Of a stretch of 64,000 nucleotides of DNA, positions 18,128-26,972 are shown piece by piece. The DNA is from CALBPI01 sp963922335 (GTDB taxonomy: Bacteria; Pseudomonadota; Gammaproteobacteria; Steroidobacterales; Woeseiaceae), in the NCBI GenBank assembly GCA_963922335.1, contig CAWUIB010000009.1, positions 62,001 through 126,000 of the forward strand, in the 5' to 3' direction. Every line of letters begins with the position of its first letter. Position 1 is the first letter of the stretch. The position numbers and the translations under genes were made by a program. Under the pieces are notes generated by a model. The model worked only from the letters and a program-made list of their open reading frames with translations, ran no database searches and was not told where the DNA came from.

Positions 18128-19188
18128 TAGTCAAAGCTCCTCAATGCCAGGCCGAAAGCGGTAAGCAACGCATTGGCGTCCCGCTCAATTCCTTGCCCCT
18201 TTGCTCGAGCAGACACTTTCATCTGTCCGAGGGGATCACCAATCTCTGTTGGGATGCCGACACGGCTCGCGATGACATCAGCGATGCCAGGGATGTTGGC
18301 GCAGCCACCGCACATGATGACGAGATCAGGCTGCTCCCGGCCGCCACCAGACGCGAGGTAAAACTGCAGCGAGCGGCTGACTTGCTGAGTCACATCATCG
18401 ATAAACGGATCGAGCACTTCAGGCTCGTAGTTGCTCGGCAAGCCGCCTTCTTTCTTCGCGCGCCCGGCATCTTCCACGGACAGACCGTACGTACGCATGA
18501 TCTCTTCGGTCAGTTGTTGACCGCCGAACGCAAAGTCACGGGTGTAGACCACTTTCATGTCTTGCAGAACGCCGAACGTCGTGTTGCTGGCGCCCATGTC
18601 GATAACAGCCACGGACTGACCAATGCCATTGTTCGGAATCTGATGCGCTAACAATCGGCAGGCGTTTTCGAGAGCGAATGCCTCGACGTCAACAACAGAG
18701 GCCTTCAAGCCCGCTGCCGAAACCGCCGCTTCACGCTGATCGACGTTATCCGTTCGAGTCGCGACCAGCAGCACATCGTTCATCTCGCCATCGGCTTCAT
18801 TAGGTCCGATGATTTCGAAATCGTGGCTGACCTCTTCCATCGGAAATGGGATGTACTGATCGGCCTGGATTTCAACCTGACCTTCCATTTCCGCTTCGGA
18901 CAACCCGGATGGCATTTGGATCGTCTTGGTGATCGCTGCATCGCCACTGATGGCGATGGCGACGTCACGTACTTTGGTGCCAGAACGCTTTACGGCGCGG
19001 CGAATCGCTTCACCGACAGCCTGCGTGTCCACGATGGCCTTATCGTTAATTGAGTTGGCTGGTGTTGCCTCCGCAGAATAGGACTCGACACGGTAGCCAC
19101 GACCGGCTTCGGCAAGCTCCACGAGCTTGATCGACGAGGTCGTTATATCAAGCCCCAATAAATTGCGATTTTTCTTGCCGAATATCAC
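18127..19188 (-). CDS. pilM: Type IV pilus actin-like ATPase PilM
   Basis: Cytoplasmic actin-fold protein that binds the N-terminus of PilN and couples the alignment complex to the motor ATPases. 353 residues from a GTG start at 19188, chosen because AGGGA lies about 8 bases upstream and because the family begins with a short FGKK motif (here IFGKKNRNLLGLDI). Motifs: GLDITTSSIKLVEL (phosphate 1), MPSGLSEAEMEGQV, VAVIDMGASNTTFGVL (phosphate 2), and IMCGGCANIPGIADVI (adenosine). First gene of the pil operon, divergent from mrcA. Confidence 0.95.
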   Translation of the reverse strand: MIFGKKNRNLLGLDITTSSIKLVELAEAGRGYRVESYSAEATPANSINDKAIVDTQAVGEAIRRAVKRSGTKVRDVAIAISGDAAITKTIQMPSGLSEAEMEGQVEIQADQYIPFPMEEVSHDFEIIGPNEADGEMNDVLLVATRTDNVDQREAAVSAAGLKASVVDVEAFALENACRLLAHQIPNNGIGQSVAVIDMGASNTTFGVLQDMKVVYTRDFAFGGQQLTEEIMRTYGLSVEDAGRAKKEGGLPSNYEPEVLDPFIDDVTQQVSRSLQFYLASGGGREQPDLVIMCGGCANIPGIADVIASRVGIPTEIGDPLGQMKVSARAKGQGIERDANALLTAFGLALRSFD

Positions 19189-19330
19189 CCAATATTCCCT
19201 TAAAAATCTTTGAGTTATCGTTGTTTTGTGGGCGGTCGCCTGAACAAACGAACTCAACTATATATCAACAAAGTGTTAAATAAAACGTGACTGTGTACCG
19301 CTTTTCGCAATTCGTATCGTAAGCCACGAC

Positions 19331-19360
19331 TTGACACTAATTCTGTGAACCACGTATCGC
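19331..19360 (+). promoter_or_regulatory. Possible sigma-70 promoter for the PBP1A gene
   Basis: A perfect -35 hexamer TTGACA at 19331-19336 is followed, 18 bases later, by TATCGC, a weak -10. It lies in the 291-base region between pilM and the PBP1A gene and points towards the latter, 120 bases upstream of its ATG. The -10 match is only three of six, so this is tentative. The rest of the gap is AT-rich near 19255-19290 and probably holds the pilM promoter on the other strand. Confidence 0.35.
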
Positions 19361-19479
19361 GTGCGAGAGTCGTAACCGAGACGAAGGTCTCAGCCCGCAT
19401 CTCCACGCCGCCGGAATGCCATCGAATGAGTGATTAGAGAGAAAATGCCGGCACCCCACTGCCGTAACCCCACGCCAAT

Positions 19480-22008
19480 ATGCATAATACGTCGCGACCT
19501 GACAAGGAACAGAACAGCACCTTGAATAGAAAAACGCTGCTGCGCGTAGGACTGGTCTGTGGGGCTCTGGGCATCTCGGCTGCGGTAGCAGCCACCGGTG
19601 CCATCCTCGCCGCTTACCATTACGCCAAACCCAGTCTGCCCGACGCCGCAACCGTCAAGGACATACCCTTGCAGGTGCCTCTGCGGGTTTATACCCGTGA
19701 CGGGCGGCTGATCCAGGAAATCGGCGAACAACGTCGTGTTCTGGTCGCCTACGACGATATCCCGCCGTTCGTGGTGCAGGCGTTCCTGGCAGCCGAAGAT
19801 GATCGATTCTTCGAACACCCCGGTATCGACTACCAGGGTGTGCTGCGCGCAGTCATCAAGAATGTGCTCGCTGGTCGTCGTGGCCAGGGGGCCAGCACGC
19901 TGACACAGCAGCTCGCTCGCGACTACTTTCTCTCGCGCGAACGCTCCTATGTGCGCAAGCTGAAGGAGGCATTCCTCTCCTACAAGATCGAGCAGGAGTT
20001 CTCCAAAGAGGAAATCATGGAGATGTTCCTCAACAAGATGTTCTTCGGCCAACGCGCGTATGGCGTCGCCGCAGCAGCACAGGTCTATTTCGGTAAGGAA
20101 CTCGCCAATCTGGAAGTTGCTGAAGCGGCGACGCTCGCCGGCGTGCTGCAGCGACCCTCTTACTACAACCCCGTATCCGGCCCCGAGAGTGCCAAGCGTC
20201 GTCGGGCCTACGTGCTGCGACGCATGCACGAGCTCGACTTCATAGATGATGAAACCTACGAGCGCTCCATGGCCTACCCCATGCAGTCCTATTTACACGG
20301 ACCGGACATTGAGCTCGAAGCACCGTACCTGGCCGAGATGGTGCGACGTGAGGTCACCAATCGTTTCGGTAAAGAGGTAACCACGCGCGGTTACCGCGTG
20401 ATCACGACTATCGACAGCCGACTCCAGGCGGCAGCCAACCATGCAGTTCGCGATGGACTGATGGAGTACGACCGTCGACACGGTTTCCGTGGGCCGTTGA
20501 CGACGCTCGACCTCGACAGCGTGGATGACGCAACGATCGAGCAAACACTCGAGGACTACCGCAGCCCCGGCAAGCTTCGAACTGGCGTAGTCGTAGACAT
20601 CGACCTCGAATTGAATCAGGCCAGCGTGCGCCTGGCTGCAGGTGAAGTGGTGACACTGCCCTGGAGCGGTGCCGCATGGGCGGCACCGTTCATCGAACGC
20701 AGCCGTGTTGGCAACGCGCCGGAGTCCATGGCCGAAGTGCTCAAAGCGGGCGATGTCATTCGCGTCTACCTCACGTTGTCCGGCACGTTTGCGCTCGGCC
20801 AAATCCCCGAAGCGCAGGCAGCACTGGTTGCGCTCGACCCAACTGACGGTGCGATTGCTGCGCTAACCGGCGGCTTTGACTACAGCTCCAGCAAATTTAA
20901 CCGCGCTGTCCAGATCAAGCGTCAGCCAGGTTCGAGCTTTAAGCCATTCATTTACTCCGCTGCGCTCGCCAACGGATTCACACCCGCGTCCGTCATCAAT
21001 GACAATCCGGTCACGATCTCTTCGTCAGAGCTTGAAGAGGTCTGGAAGCCGAAAAACTCTACCGGGCGGTTCTATGGCGAAACGCGTATGCGTGATGCGT
21101 TAGTACGCTCGCTGAACCTCGTTTCCGTGCGCATGATGATGAAAATGGGCGTCAGTGCTGCACGGCGTCATCTGCGCCAGTTCGGCTTCACGGACGAAGC
21201 GTTACCCGCGAACCTCTCACTCGCACTCGGCAGCGGCGCAGCAAGCCCACTAACCATGGCAGATGCCTATGCAACGCTTGCGAACGGCGGATACGACGTC
21301 CAGCCCTACTTTATTGATCGTATCGAGCTCGCGGACGGTACCTTGATCGAATTCGCTGACCCGCGCCGGGTCTGCAGCGAGTGCGAACTGGAACCTGAAC
21401 CCGAGACGATCGAGGAACCGGAACGCCTGGAAGTTTTGGTAGACCCGAACCAAAAACACGATGCGCCGGTCGGAGAGGCACTCGTCGAATTCCTGGATTC
21501 CGAAACCATCGCGCCACGCACGATACCGGCGAGCAACATCTGGCTCATACAGGACATGATGCGCGATGTGATCCGGCGTGGCACAGGCCGGCGCGCGAGA
21601 GCGTTAGGGCGAAACGATCTGGCGGGCAAAACCGGGACTTCAAACGATCAGCGTGACGCCTGGTTTGGCGGATTCAATCCGAACCTCGTTGCGGTGACGT
21701 GGGTCGGATTCGATACAGACGAGCCTCTGGGGCGCGGCGAAGAGGGCGGTCGTACTGCATTGCCGATCTGGGTACATTTCATGCGCGATGCGTTACTCGG
21801 CACTCCGGAAGGCAAGTATCCCCAACCGGAGGGCCTGGTCACGGTGCGTATCGACCCGAAAACGGGCGCGCTCGCCGGAGCCTCGGCCACCAACTTCCTG
21901 TTTGAGACGTTTGAAGAAGGTACCCAGCCACGAACGGTTTCGGAAACCCGGCCGTTTGATGGCTATGACCAGACCGAACCAGCACTCGATCAGGATGATG
22001 TTTTCTGA
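19480..22008 (+). CDS. mrcA: Penicillin-binding protein 1A (class A, bifunctional)
   Basis: Bifunctional peptidoglycan glycosyltransferase/transpeptidase anchored in the inner membrane. The 842 residues include one N-terminal membrane helix (VCGALGISAAVAATGAILAA), the GT51 domain with EDDRFFEHPGIDYQGVLRA and QGASTLTQQLARDYFL, an OB-like domain, and the transpeptidase with SxxK in GSSFKPFIY, SLNLVSVRM (SxN) and KTGTSNDQRDAWF. It is divergent from pilMNOPQ, a conserved arrangement in pseudomonads (ponA). The start at 19480 has a weak ribosome site; a TTG 14 codons later (LNRKTLLRVG) is an alternative. Confidence 0.95.
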   Translation: MHNTSRPDKEQNSTLNRKTLLRVGLVCGALGISAAVAATGAILAAYHYAKPSLPDAATVKDIPLQVPLRVYTRDGRLIQEIGEQRRVLVAYDDIPPFVVQAFLAAEDDRFFEHPGIDYQGVLRAVIKNVLAGRRGQGASTLTQQLARDYFLSRERSYVRKLKEAFLSYKIEQEFSKEEIMEMFLNKMFFGQRAYGVAAAAQVYFGKELANLEVAEAATLAGVLQRPSYYNPVSGPESAKRRRAYVLRRMHELDFIDDETYERSMAYPMQSYLHGPDIELEAPYLAEMVRREVTNRFGKEVTTRGYRVITTIDSRLQAAANHAVRDGLMEYDRRHGFRGPLTTLDLDSVDDATIEQTLEDYRSPGKLRTGVVVDIDLELNQASVRLAAGEVVTLPWSGAAWAAPFIERSRVGNAPESMAEVLKAGDVIRVYLTLSGTFALGQIPEAQAALVALDPTDGAIAALTGGFDYSSSKFNRAVQIKRQPGSSFKPFIYSAALANGFTPASVINDNPVTISSSELEEVWKPKNSTGRFYGETRMRDALVRSLNLVSVRMMMKMGVSAARRHLRQFGFTDEALPANLSLALGSGAASPLTMADAYATLANGGYDVQPYFIDRIELADGTLIEFADPRRVCSECELEPEPETIEEPERLEVLVDPNQKHDAPVGEALVEFLDSETIAPRTIPASNIWLIQDMMRDVIRRGTGRRARALGRNDLAGKTGTSNDQRDAWFGGFNPNLVAVTWVGFDTDEPLGRGEEGGRTALPIWVHFMRDALLGTPEGKYPQPEGLVTVRIDPKTGALAGASATNFLFETFEEGTQPRTVSETRPFDGYDQTEPALDQDDVF

Positions 22009-22026
22009 AGCTAAGGAGAATCCGTC

Positions 22027-22629
22027 ATGACGATGCATAACGGTGATGACCGTTCTCGCACCAGTGTCGCGCAGGAAGCTGCGCGAATCATGGCCGACCA
22101 TGGCATCAAGGATTTTCATGTCGCCAAGCGCAAGGCGGCTGCGCGACTCGGACTGGATCAGTCAGGCACTTTGCCTAGCAACGTCGAGGTGGAAGCCGCT
22201 CTGATCGAACATCATCGGCTTTACGCCGAGGACGATCATGACCTATCTCTTCAGGAGCGTCGTGCCAAAGTCCTGCAGCTCATGGAAACCATCGAGGAGT
22301 TCGAGCCGCGTCTGGTCGGCCCTCTACTCGCTGGCACCGCCGCGATGGATGCACCGGCGAACCTGCACTTGTTCGCGGACGCCGCTGAGGAGCTCGTGTG
22401 GTTTCTCGAGTCGCAGTCGATCGAGTACCGACCATTCGACCGTCGCGTGAGAATCCAGCGAGGTAGAAACTCGACCTATCCGGGATTCCGTTTCGCTTGG
22501 AATGAACTCGTGATCGAGGCCACGGTGTTTCCCTATGACGGATTGCGCCAGGCGCCGTTGAGCCCGGTCGATGGGAAACCGATGCAGCGCGCCTCGATCA
22601 AGAAAGTTCGCAAGCTGCTCGCGGCCTAA
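22027..22629 (+). CDS. Conserved-looking protein of unknown function
   Basis: Not recognised with certainty. 200 residues, soluble, no signal peptide. AGGAG lies 8 bases before the ATG, so translation is well supported, and the gene follows the PBP1A stop by 18 bases, suggesting co-transcription. The N-terminal half is helical and charged (AQEAARIMADHGIKDFHVAK, VLQLMETIEEFEPRLVGPLL). The C-terminal half alternates hydrophobic and polar residues (LHLFADAAEELVWFLESQ, IEYRPFDRRVRIQ). The AGTAAMDAPANLHLFAD block has a G-x4-D-xP-x-N-LHLFAD pattern somewhat like nucleotidyltransferase folds, but I cannot assign a reaction. Confidence 0.75.
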   Translation: MTMHNGDDRSRTSVAQEAARIMADHGIKDFHVAKRKAAARLGLDQSGTLPSNVEVEAALIEHHRLYAEDDHDLSLQERRAKVLQLMETIEEFEPRLVGPLLAGTAAMDAPANLHLFADAAEELVWFLESQSIEYRPFDRRVRIQRGRNSTYPGFRFAWNELVIEATVFPYDGLRQAPLSPVDGKPMQRASIKKVRKLLAA

Positions 22630-22653
22630 CGCCGCGGCAGCAGGTGGCTGAAT

Positions 22654-23943
22654 TTATCGCTTCGAGATTTCGGTGTAGTCGCGACTCTCAGATCCCGTGT
22701 AGAGCTGACGCGGGCGACTGATACGAGTGTTGCTCGAAATCATCTCATCCCAGTGCGCGACCCATCCGACCGCACGACCGATGGCAAACATCACTGTGAA
22801 CATAGACGTCGGAATGCCGAGCGCGCGGTAGATGATGCCGGAGTAGAAGTCGACGTTCGGGTACAGGTTTTTCTCGATGAAGTACTCATCGTTCAAGGCG
22901 ACCTGCTCCAGCTCCTGGGCGAGGTCAAACAACGGCGTATCCGTGCGGCCGAGGTTCTTCAGCACCTTGTGACACATCTCGCGGATGATCGTCGCACGCG
23001 GATCGAAGTTCTTGTAGACACGGTGACCGAAGCCCATCAATCGGAACGGGTCATTCTTGTCTTTCGCGCGCGCCACAAACTCAGGAATCCGGTCTGGCGT
23101 ACCGATCTCCTCGAGCATGTCGAGAACGGCTTCGTTCGCACCGCCGTGTGCCGGGCCCCAAAGCGCCGAGATACCTGCCGCGATGGCCGAGTAAGGGTTG
23201 GCGCCAGAACTCGCCGCCATGCGTACTGTCGAGGTCGAGCAGTTCTGTTCATGATCAGCATGCAAAATGAACAACAGGTCCAATGCTTCTGCAGCGACCG
23301 GATCGATCTGGTAGGGCTCCGCTGGCACACCAAAGAACATATTCAGCATGTTGCTGCAGAAATCGAGGTCATTGCGCGGATAGATGAACGGCTGTCCGAG
23401 CGAGTGCTTGTACGCCGCAGCCGCAATCGTCGGTAGTTTCGCAATGATCCGATGCGCGAAAATCTCGCGATGACGGGGATCATGGATATCCGTCGAATCG
23501 TGATAGAACGCAGACATCGATCCCACGACGCCAGACACCATGGCCATCGGGTGAGCGTCGTGGTGAAAGCCGTTGTAGAAGCGCAGCAGACTCTCGTTCA
23601 GCATCGTGTGGCGACGGATCGAGTCAGTGAATTCGTCCAACTGCGTCGCCGTCGGCAACTCACCGTGGAGCAACAAGTACATCACTTCCACGTAATGCGA
23701 GTGCTTGGCGAGCTGTTCGACGGGGTAACCACGGTACATCAACACCCCTTCATTGCCGTCGATGAAGGTGATCTTGCTGTCGCAACTGCCGGTCGACACG
23801 AAACCCGGGTCGTAGGTAAACACGCCGAGGTCGCGATACAGACCGCCGATGTTGATGACATCGGGACCGGTTGTGCCTGTGAGAACCGGCAGTTCGGTGG
23901 TCGTGCCGTCAGGCGCGGTCAGTGTGTAGGCTTTATCGGTCAT
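22654..23943 (-). CDS. gltA: Type II citrate synthase
   Basis: Condenses acetyl-CoA and oxaloacetate to citrate at the entry to the TCA cycle. The 429 residues are of the hexameric, NADH-sensitive gammaproteobacterial type. Catalytic residues are visible as LHADHEQNCSTSTVRM (His), GPAHGGANEAVL (His), MGFGHRVYKNFDPRA and the C-terminal DFYSGIIYRALGIP (Asp). The gene is monocistronic: convergent with the unknown gene to its left (24-base gap, no obvious hairpin), and preceded by the long non-coding region 23944-24450. AAGGGA is 9 bases before its ATG. Confidence 0.97.
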   Translation of the reverse strand: MTDKAYTLTAPDGTTTELPVLTGTTGPDVINIGGLYRDLGVFTYDPGFVSTGSCDSKITFIDGNEGVLMYRGYPVEQLAKHSHYVEVMYLLLHGELPTATQLDEFTDSIRRHTMLNESLLRFYNGFHHDAHPMAMVSGVVGSMSAFYHDSTDIHDPRHREIFAHRIIAKLPTIAAAAYKHSLGQPFIYPRNDLDFCSNMLNMFFGVPAEPYQIDPVAAEALDLLFILHADHEQNCSTSTVRMAASSGANPYSAIAAGISALWGPAHGGANEAVLDMLEEIGTPDRIPEFVARAKDKNDPFRLMGFGHRVYKNFDPRATIIREMCHKVLKNLGRTDTPLFDLAQELEQVALNDEYFIEKNLYPNVDFYSGIIYRALGIPTSMFTVMFAIGRAVGWVAHWDEMISSNTRISRPRQLYTGSESRDYTEISKR

Positions 23944-24450
23944 GTCCCTAGGTCCCTTTTATTGTTGGGTTGGCCTTGCCGCTGAGCGGAATTTATTACG
24001 CTGGGGCGCTCGCAATCGCCCGTTCGCTGGATGTATTTGCCGTAACGCCGAAGAAAACGCCCGACCCCGCCGCCGGAGTCAACCTTCAGCTCTGAATTGC
24101 CCTCGCGCGTGCGCGCGAAAAGGGCCGGAATGATAAGGCGAGGCTGCATTTTTGACAAGCTCGCGGCGCCACCCCAAGACCGGTCTCGACTTATCCACAA
24201 TTCCTGTGGATAAGTCTGTGGAACAAACTTGGTTAACGAACGGAAACCCTTGATACGGCGGGGTCTCTTTCAAAATGGCTATTTTTTAGCCAAATCCTTT
24301 TTATTCATAAATTTCATATAGTTATATAGCTATTCGGAGAATGAGTACGAAGCAACATGCATGAAACATTACAATTTCAGTAGCGCCTCCCTAGTTGTGA
24401 ATAACCTTTCAACTTGGTCGCCCATAATGGCCATGGAAAGTCAACGCTAA
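23944..24450. other. 507-bp non-coding region between hemW and gltA
   Basis: The longest gene-free stretch of the window. The gltA-proximal half (23944-24190) is GC-rich and should contain the gltA promoter and leader on the minus strand; I cannot place -35/-10 boxes. The other half holds DnaA-box-like sites, an AT-rich segment (about 24270-24350, roughly three quarters A+T) with a small hairpin (GGCTA/TAGCC at 24277-24291), and no reading frame that looks coding. No GATC site occurs in the region, so Dam/SeqA-type control is not indicated. Confidence 0.7.
24191..24404. promoter_or_regulatory. DnaA-box cluster with AT-rich segment (origin-like or DnaA-regulatory)
   Basis: TTATCCACA at 24191-24199 and its exact inverse TGTGGATAA at 24205-24213 form two head-to-head consensus DnaA boxes 5 bases apart. 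TGTGAATAA at 24396-24404 is a third match to TTATNCACA in reverse orientation, and TTATTCATA at 24301-24309 is one mismatch away. The AT-rich stretch at about 24270-24350 lies between them. Known: DnaA binds TTATNCACA, and origins combine such boxes with an AT-rich unwinding element. Inference: a replication origin, or a DnaA-titrating or DnaA-controlled site. dnaA, dnaN, mnmG or rpmH are not in the window. Confidence 0.5.
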
Positions 24451-25602
24451 TCAGGACAAAAAGTCCGCCTGTAAGTCATTGAGAAACCGTTTACCGAGGT
24501 CCGTCGTCGTCCAACGGTCAGTCGCGTCCGAAACCATCAGGCCCCGCTCAACCGCAGATTCGATTCCTGGGCGAATCAGCTCGAAAGATCTGCCCGTCCG
24601 CTGCTCGAACACTGCGCTCGAAAACCCGTCGGCCAGACGCAATGCGTTCAGCATGAACTCAAAAGTGACCGCCGCGTCGTCGAGCACCGTCATTTCTGGG
24701 GATCGACCCGCAACATCTATGTAACCGCGCGGGTGCGCGGCCCGAGCATATCGATAGACGCCATCCGGGAAGCTGAGCTTCCCGTGTGCCCCGGCGCCGA
24801 TAGCGAGATAATCCCCGAATAACCAGTAGTTCAAATTGTGGCGACAGGCCTGTCCCGGCTTCGACCAGGCCGATACCTCGTACTGCTCGAAACCTGCGCC
24901 GGTGAGGGCGGTCGCGCCGGACGCTGCGATCTGCTCCAGCACAGACTCGTCCGGCAGCTGCGGCGGAAACGCATGGAATCGTGTATTCGGCTCGAGCGTC
25001 AACTGGTAGTAAGAAATGTGATCCACATCCAGCGCGATCGCAGCACGCACGTCCGATTGGCCGGCTTCCAGATTCTGGCCAGGCAAACCATGCATTAGAT
25101 CGACATTGATGCGCTCAAAACCCGCTGCACGTGCTTGCTGCACGGCGCTGCGCGTTTCATCCGGGCTATGCAGGCGACCGAGGCGTTGCAGGGCGGCTGT
25201 GTCGAAACTCTGCGCACCGATGGAGACACGATTTACTCCGGCAGCGCGATATCCGGCGAGGCTGCCGTGCTCGAGTGCGCCCGGATTCACCTCCATAGTC
25301 ACCTCAGTTTCAGGCTCGAACGTCACTGCGGCGCTTAGCGATTCGAGCACGCGGCCGACCTCGTCAGGCGTAAATAACGACGGCGTCCCACCACCGAGGA
25401 ATACCGCATGCGCGCTGCGGCCCTGCACCAACGCTTGCTGAGCTTCGAGGTCACTTAGCAGCGCCTGCACATAAGCTTCGCGCGAAGCATCGCGAGCCGG
25501 CGGCGAAGGCACGCGATGCGAGTTGAAATCGCAGTAAGGGCACTTGGCCAGACACCAGGGCCAGTGGATATAAACCGACAGCGGGATAGCGGCCGGATTC
25601 AC
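24451..25602 (-). CDS. hemW: Radical SAM heme chaperone HemW
   Basis: Radical SAM protein related to coproporphyrinogen III dehydrogenase but acting as a heme-binding chaperone. 383 residues from a GTG start that overlaps the rdgB stop as GTGA; a TTG four codons upstream is possible but unnecessary. The [4Fe-4S] motif is WPWCLAKCPYCDFNSH (CxxxCxxC), followed by AVFLGGGTPSLF, TMEVNPGALE and RVSIGAQSFD. It has the HemW-type YIHWPWC start and lacks the N-terminal extension of true HemN. It is the last gene of rph-rdgB-hemW. Confidence 0.93.
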   Translation of the reverse strand: MNPAAIPLSVYIHWPWCLAKCPYCDFNSHRVPSPPARDASREAYVQALLSDLEAQQALVQGRSAHAVFLGGGTPSLFTPDEVGRVLESLSAAVTFEPETEVTMEVNPGALEHGSLAGYRAAGVNRVSIGAQSFDTAALQRLGRLHSPDETRSAVQQARAAGFERINVDLMHGLPGQNLEAGQSDVRAAIALDVDHISYYQLTLEPNTRFHAFPPQLPDESVLEQIAASGATALTGAGFEQYEVSAWSKPGQACRHNLNYWLFGDYLAIGAGAHGKLSFPDGVYRYARAAHPRGYIDVAGRSPEMTVLDDAAVTFEFMLNALRLADGFSSAVFEQRTGRSFELIRPGIESAVERGLMVSDATDRWTTTDLGKRFLNDLQADFLS

Positions 25603-26195
25603 CCGGTGAGCCAATCCTGTAACTGAGGGAGCAACAACTGCATTGCACGCCCCCTGTGACTGATCGATTGCTTGTCGCTGGGTGTTAGCTGGGCGGCCGT
25701 CACGCCAAGATCGGGCACTACAAAAACCGGGTCATAACCAAACCCGCCGTCGCCCGATGGCGCCATGGCGATCGACCCAACCCAGCGCCCGGTGGCGATC
25801 AACGGCGTCGGATCGTCTGCGTGCCTGAGCGCAACGATCACACTGACGAACGCCGCGTGTCGGTCAGCTTCGCCGGACAACGCCTCGAGCAATTTAGCGA
25901 TATTGTCGGCGTCAGTGGCCGTTTCACCCGCATACCGTGCCGAGCGCACGCCTGGCATGCCGTCGAGCGCCGCCACTTCCAGACCGGAGTCGTCAGCGAG
26001 TGCCGGGAGACCGGTAAAGGCCGCAGCGTGACGCGCCTTCAACAAGGCATTCTCAACAAAAGTAACTGCCGGCTCTTCAGCCTCCGGGACATCGAAATCC
26101 GATTGTGGTTTGACGGTGATATTCATCGGCGCGAACAAGTCACCGAATTCGCGCAACTTGCCCTTGTTGCCGGAGGCAAGCACCAGCGTCGTCAC
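25599..26195 (-). CDS. rdgB: XTP/dITP diphosphatase (RdgB/HAM1)
   Basis: House-cleaning pyrophosphatase that removes non-canonical purine nucleotides such as dITP and XTP. 198 residues with the HAM1 signatures LASGNKGKLREF at the start, TFVENALLKARHAA, LADDSGLEVAALDGMPGVRSARYAG, GDGGFGYDPVFVVP and KQSISHRGRA. The GTG start overlaps the rph stop (GTGA), and the hemW GTG overlaps its own stop in the same way, so the three genes are translationally linked. Confidence 0.96.
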   Translation of the reverse strand: MTTLVLASGNKGKLREFGDLFAPMNITVKPQSDFDVPEAEEPAVTFVENALLKARHAAAFTGLPALADDSGLEVAALDGMPGVRSARYAGETATDADNIAKLLEALSGEADRHAAFVSVIVALRHADDPTPLIATGRWVGSIAMAPSGDGGFGYDPVFVVPDLGVTAAQLTPSDKQSISHRGRAMQLLLPQLQDWLTG

Positions 26196-26911
26196 GCGAG
26201 CGCCGCCTGCTGTGCTGCCATCAGCTCGGAAATCCCCTTCGCTGCAAGATCGAGCAGCTGGTCAAGCTCTTCGCGTCGAAATGCGTGCCCTTCGGCGGTT
26301 CCTTGTACCTCGATAAAGGCCCCGGCATCGTTCATGACGACGTTCATGTCGGTCTCGGCTTCGGAGTCCTCGGGGTAATCCAGATCAAGGACTGGCACGC
26401 CGCGATAAATCCCCACCGAGACAGCGCCAACAGCGCCATGCAACGGGTCGCGCTTGATCGCCCGGGTATCGGTCAGGCGCCTCGTGGCCAATGCCAGCGC
26501 GACGTAAGCACCCGTAATCGAGGCCGTACGCGTACCGCCGTCAGCTTGCAGGACGTCACAGTCAAGTGTGATCGTGCGCTCGCCGAGCGCTGAAAGGTCG
26601 GTGATCGCGCGCAACGAGCGTCCAATCAGTCGCTGAATCTCCTGCGTCCGGCCCGATTGTTTGCCACGTGCGGCCTCGCGCTGTCCGCGGGTATGCGTCG
26701 AACCCGGCAACATGCCGTACTCAGCCGTTACCCAGCCTTGGCCCTTGCCACGAAGAAAAGGCGGTACCCGGTCCTCGACACTGGCCGTGCACAGCACCCG
26801 GGTCTTCCCGCAGCTGATCAGCACTGAGCCAGCAGCATGGCAGGTGTAGTCGGTTTCGATTTGGACCTGACGGAGTTCGTCGGCATTTCTGCCACTGGGG
26901 CGATCGGTCAT
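26192..26911 (-). CDS. rph: Ribonuclease PH
   Basis: Phosphorolytic 3'-5' exoribonuclease that trims tRNA precursors. The 239 residues match the family along the whole length: ADELRQVQIETDYTCHAAGSV at the N-terminus (in part), KTRVLCTASVE, GKGQGWVTAEYGMLPGST, RTQEIQRLIGRSLRAITDL, DCDVLQADGGTRTASITGA and DLDYPEDSEAETDMNVV with the catalytic Asp residues. No C-terminal frameshift or truncation. First gene of rph-rdgB-hemW, 61 bases downstream of the phosphatase gene on the same strand. Confidence 0.97.
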   Translation of the reverse strand: MTDRPSGRNADELRQVQIETDYTCHAAGSVLISCGKTRVLCTASVEDRVPPFLRGKGQGWVTAEYGMLPGSTHTRGQREAARGKQSGRTQEIQRLIGRSLRAITDLSALGERTITLDCDVLQADGGTRTASITGAYVALALATRRLTDTRAIKRDPLHGAVGAVSVGIYRGVPVLDLDYPEDSEAETDMNVVMNDAGAFIEVQGTAEGHAFRREELDQLLDLAAKGISELMAAQQAALA

Positions 26912-26972
26912 AGCGGATTCGTCTGGCGGTTAGGGGACACGCGCGGAGTATAGAGGAGCCCGCTATCAAACA

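Noticed and set aside
19451..19466. GGCAC-N5-TGCC upstream of the PBP1A gene, similar to a sigma-54 site
   Set aside because: The TTGC part is incomplete and it lies too close to the start codon; no enhancer-binding regulator is nearby.
24277..24291. Small hairpin GGCTA/TAGCC with T-rich loop as a possible terminator
   Set aside because: Five-bp stem and no run of T after it on either strand; more likely part of the AT-rich segment.
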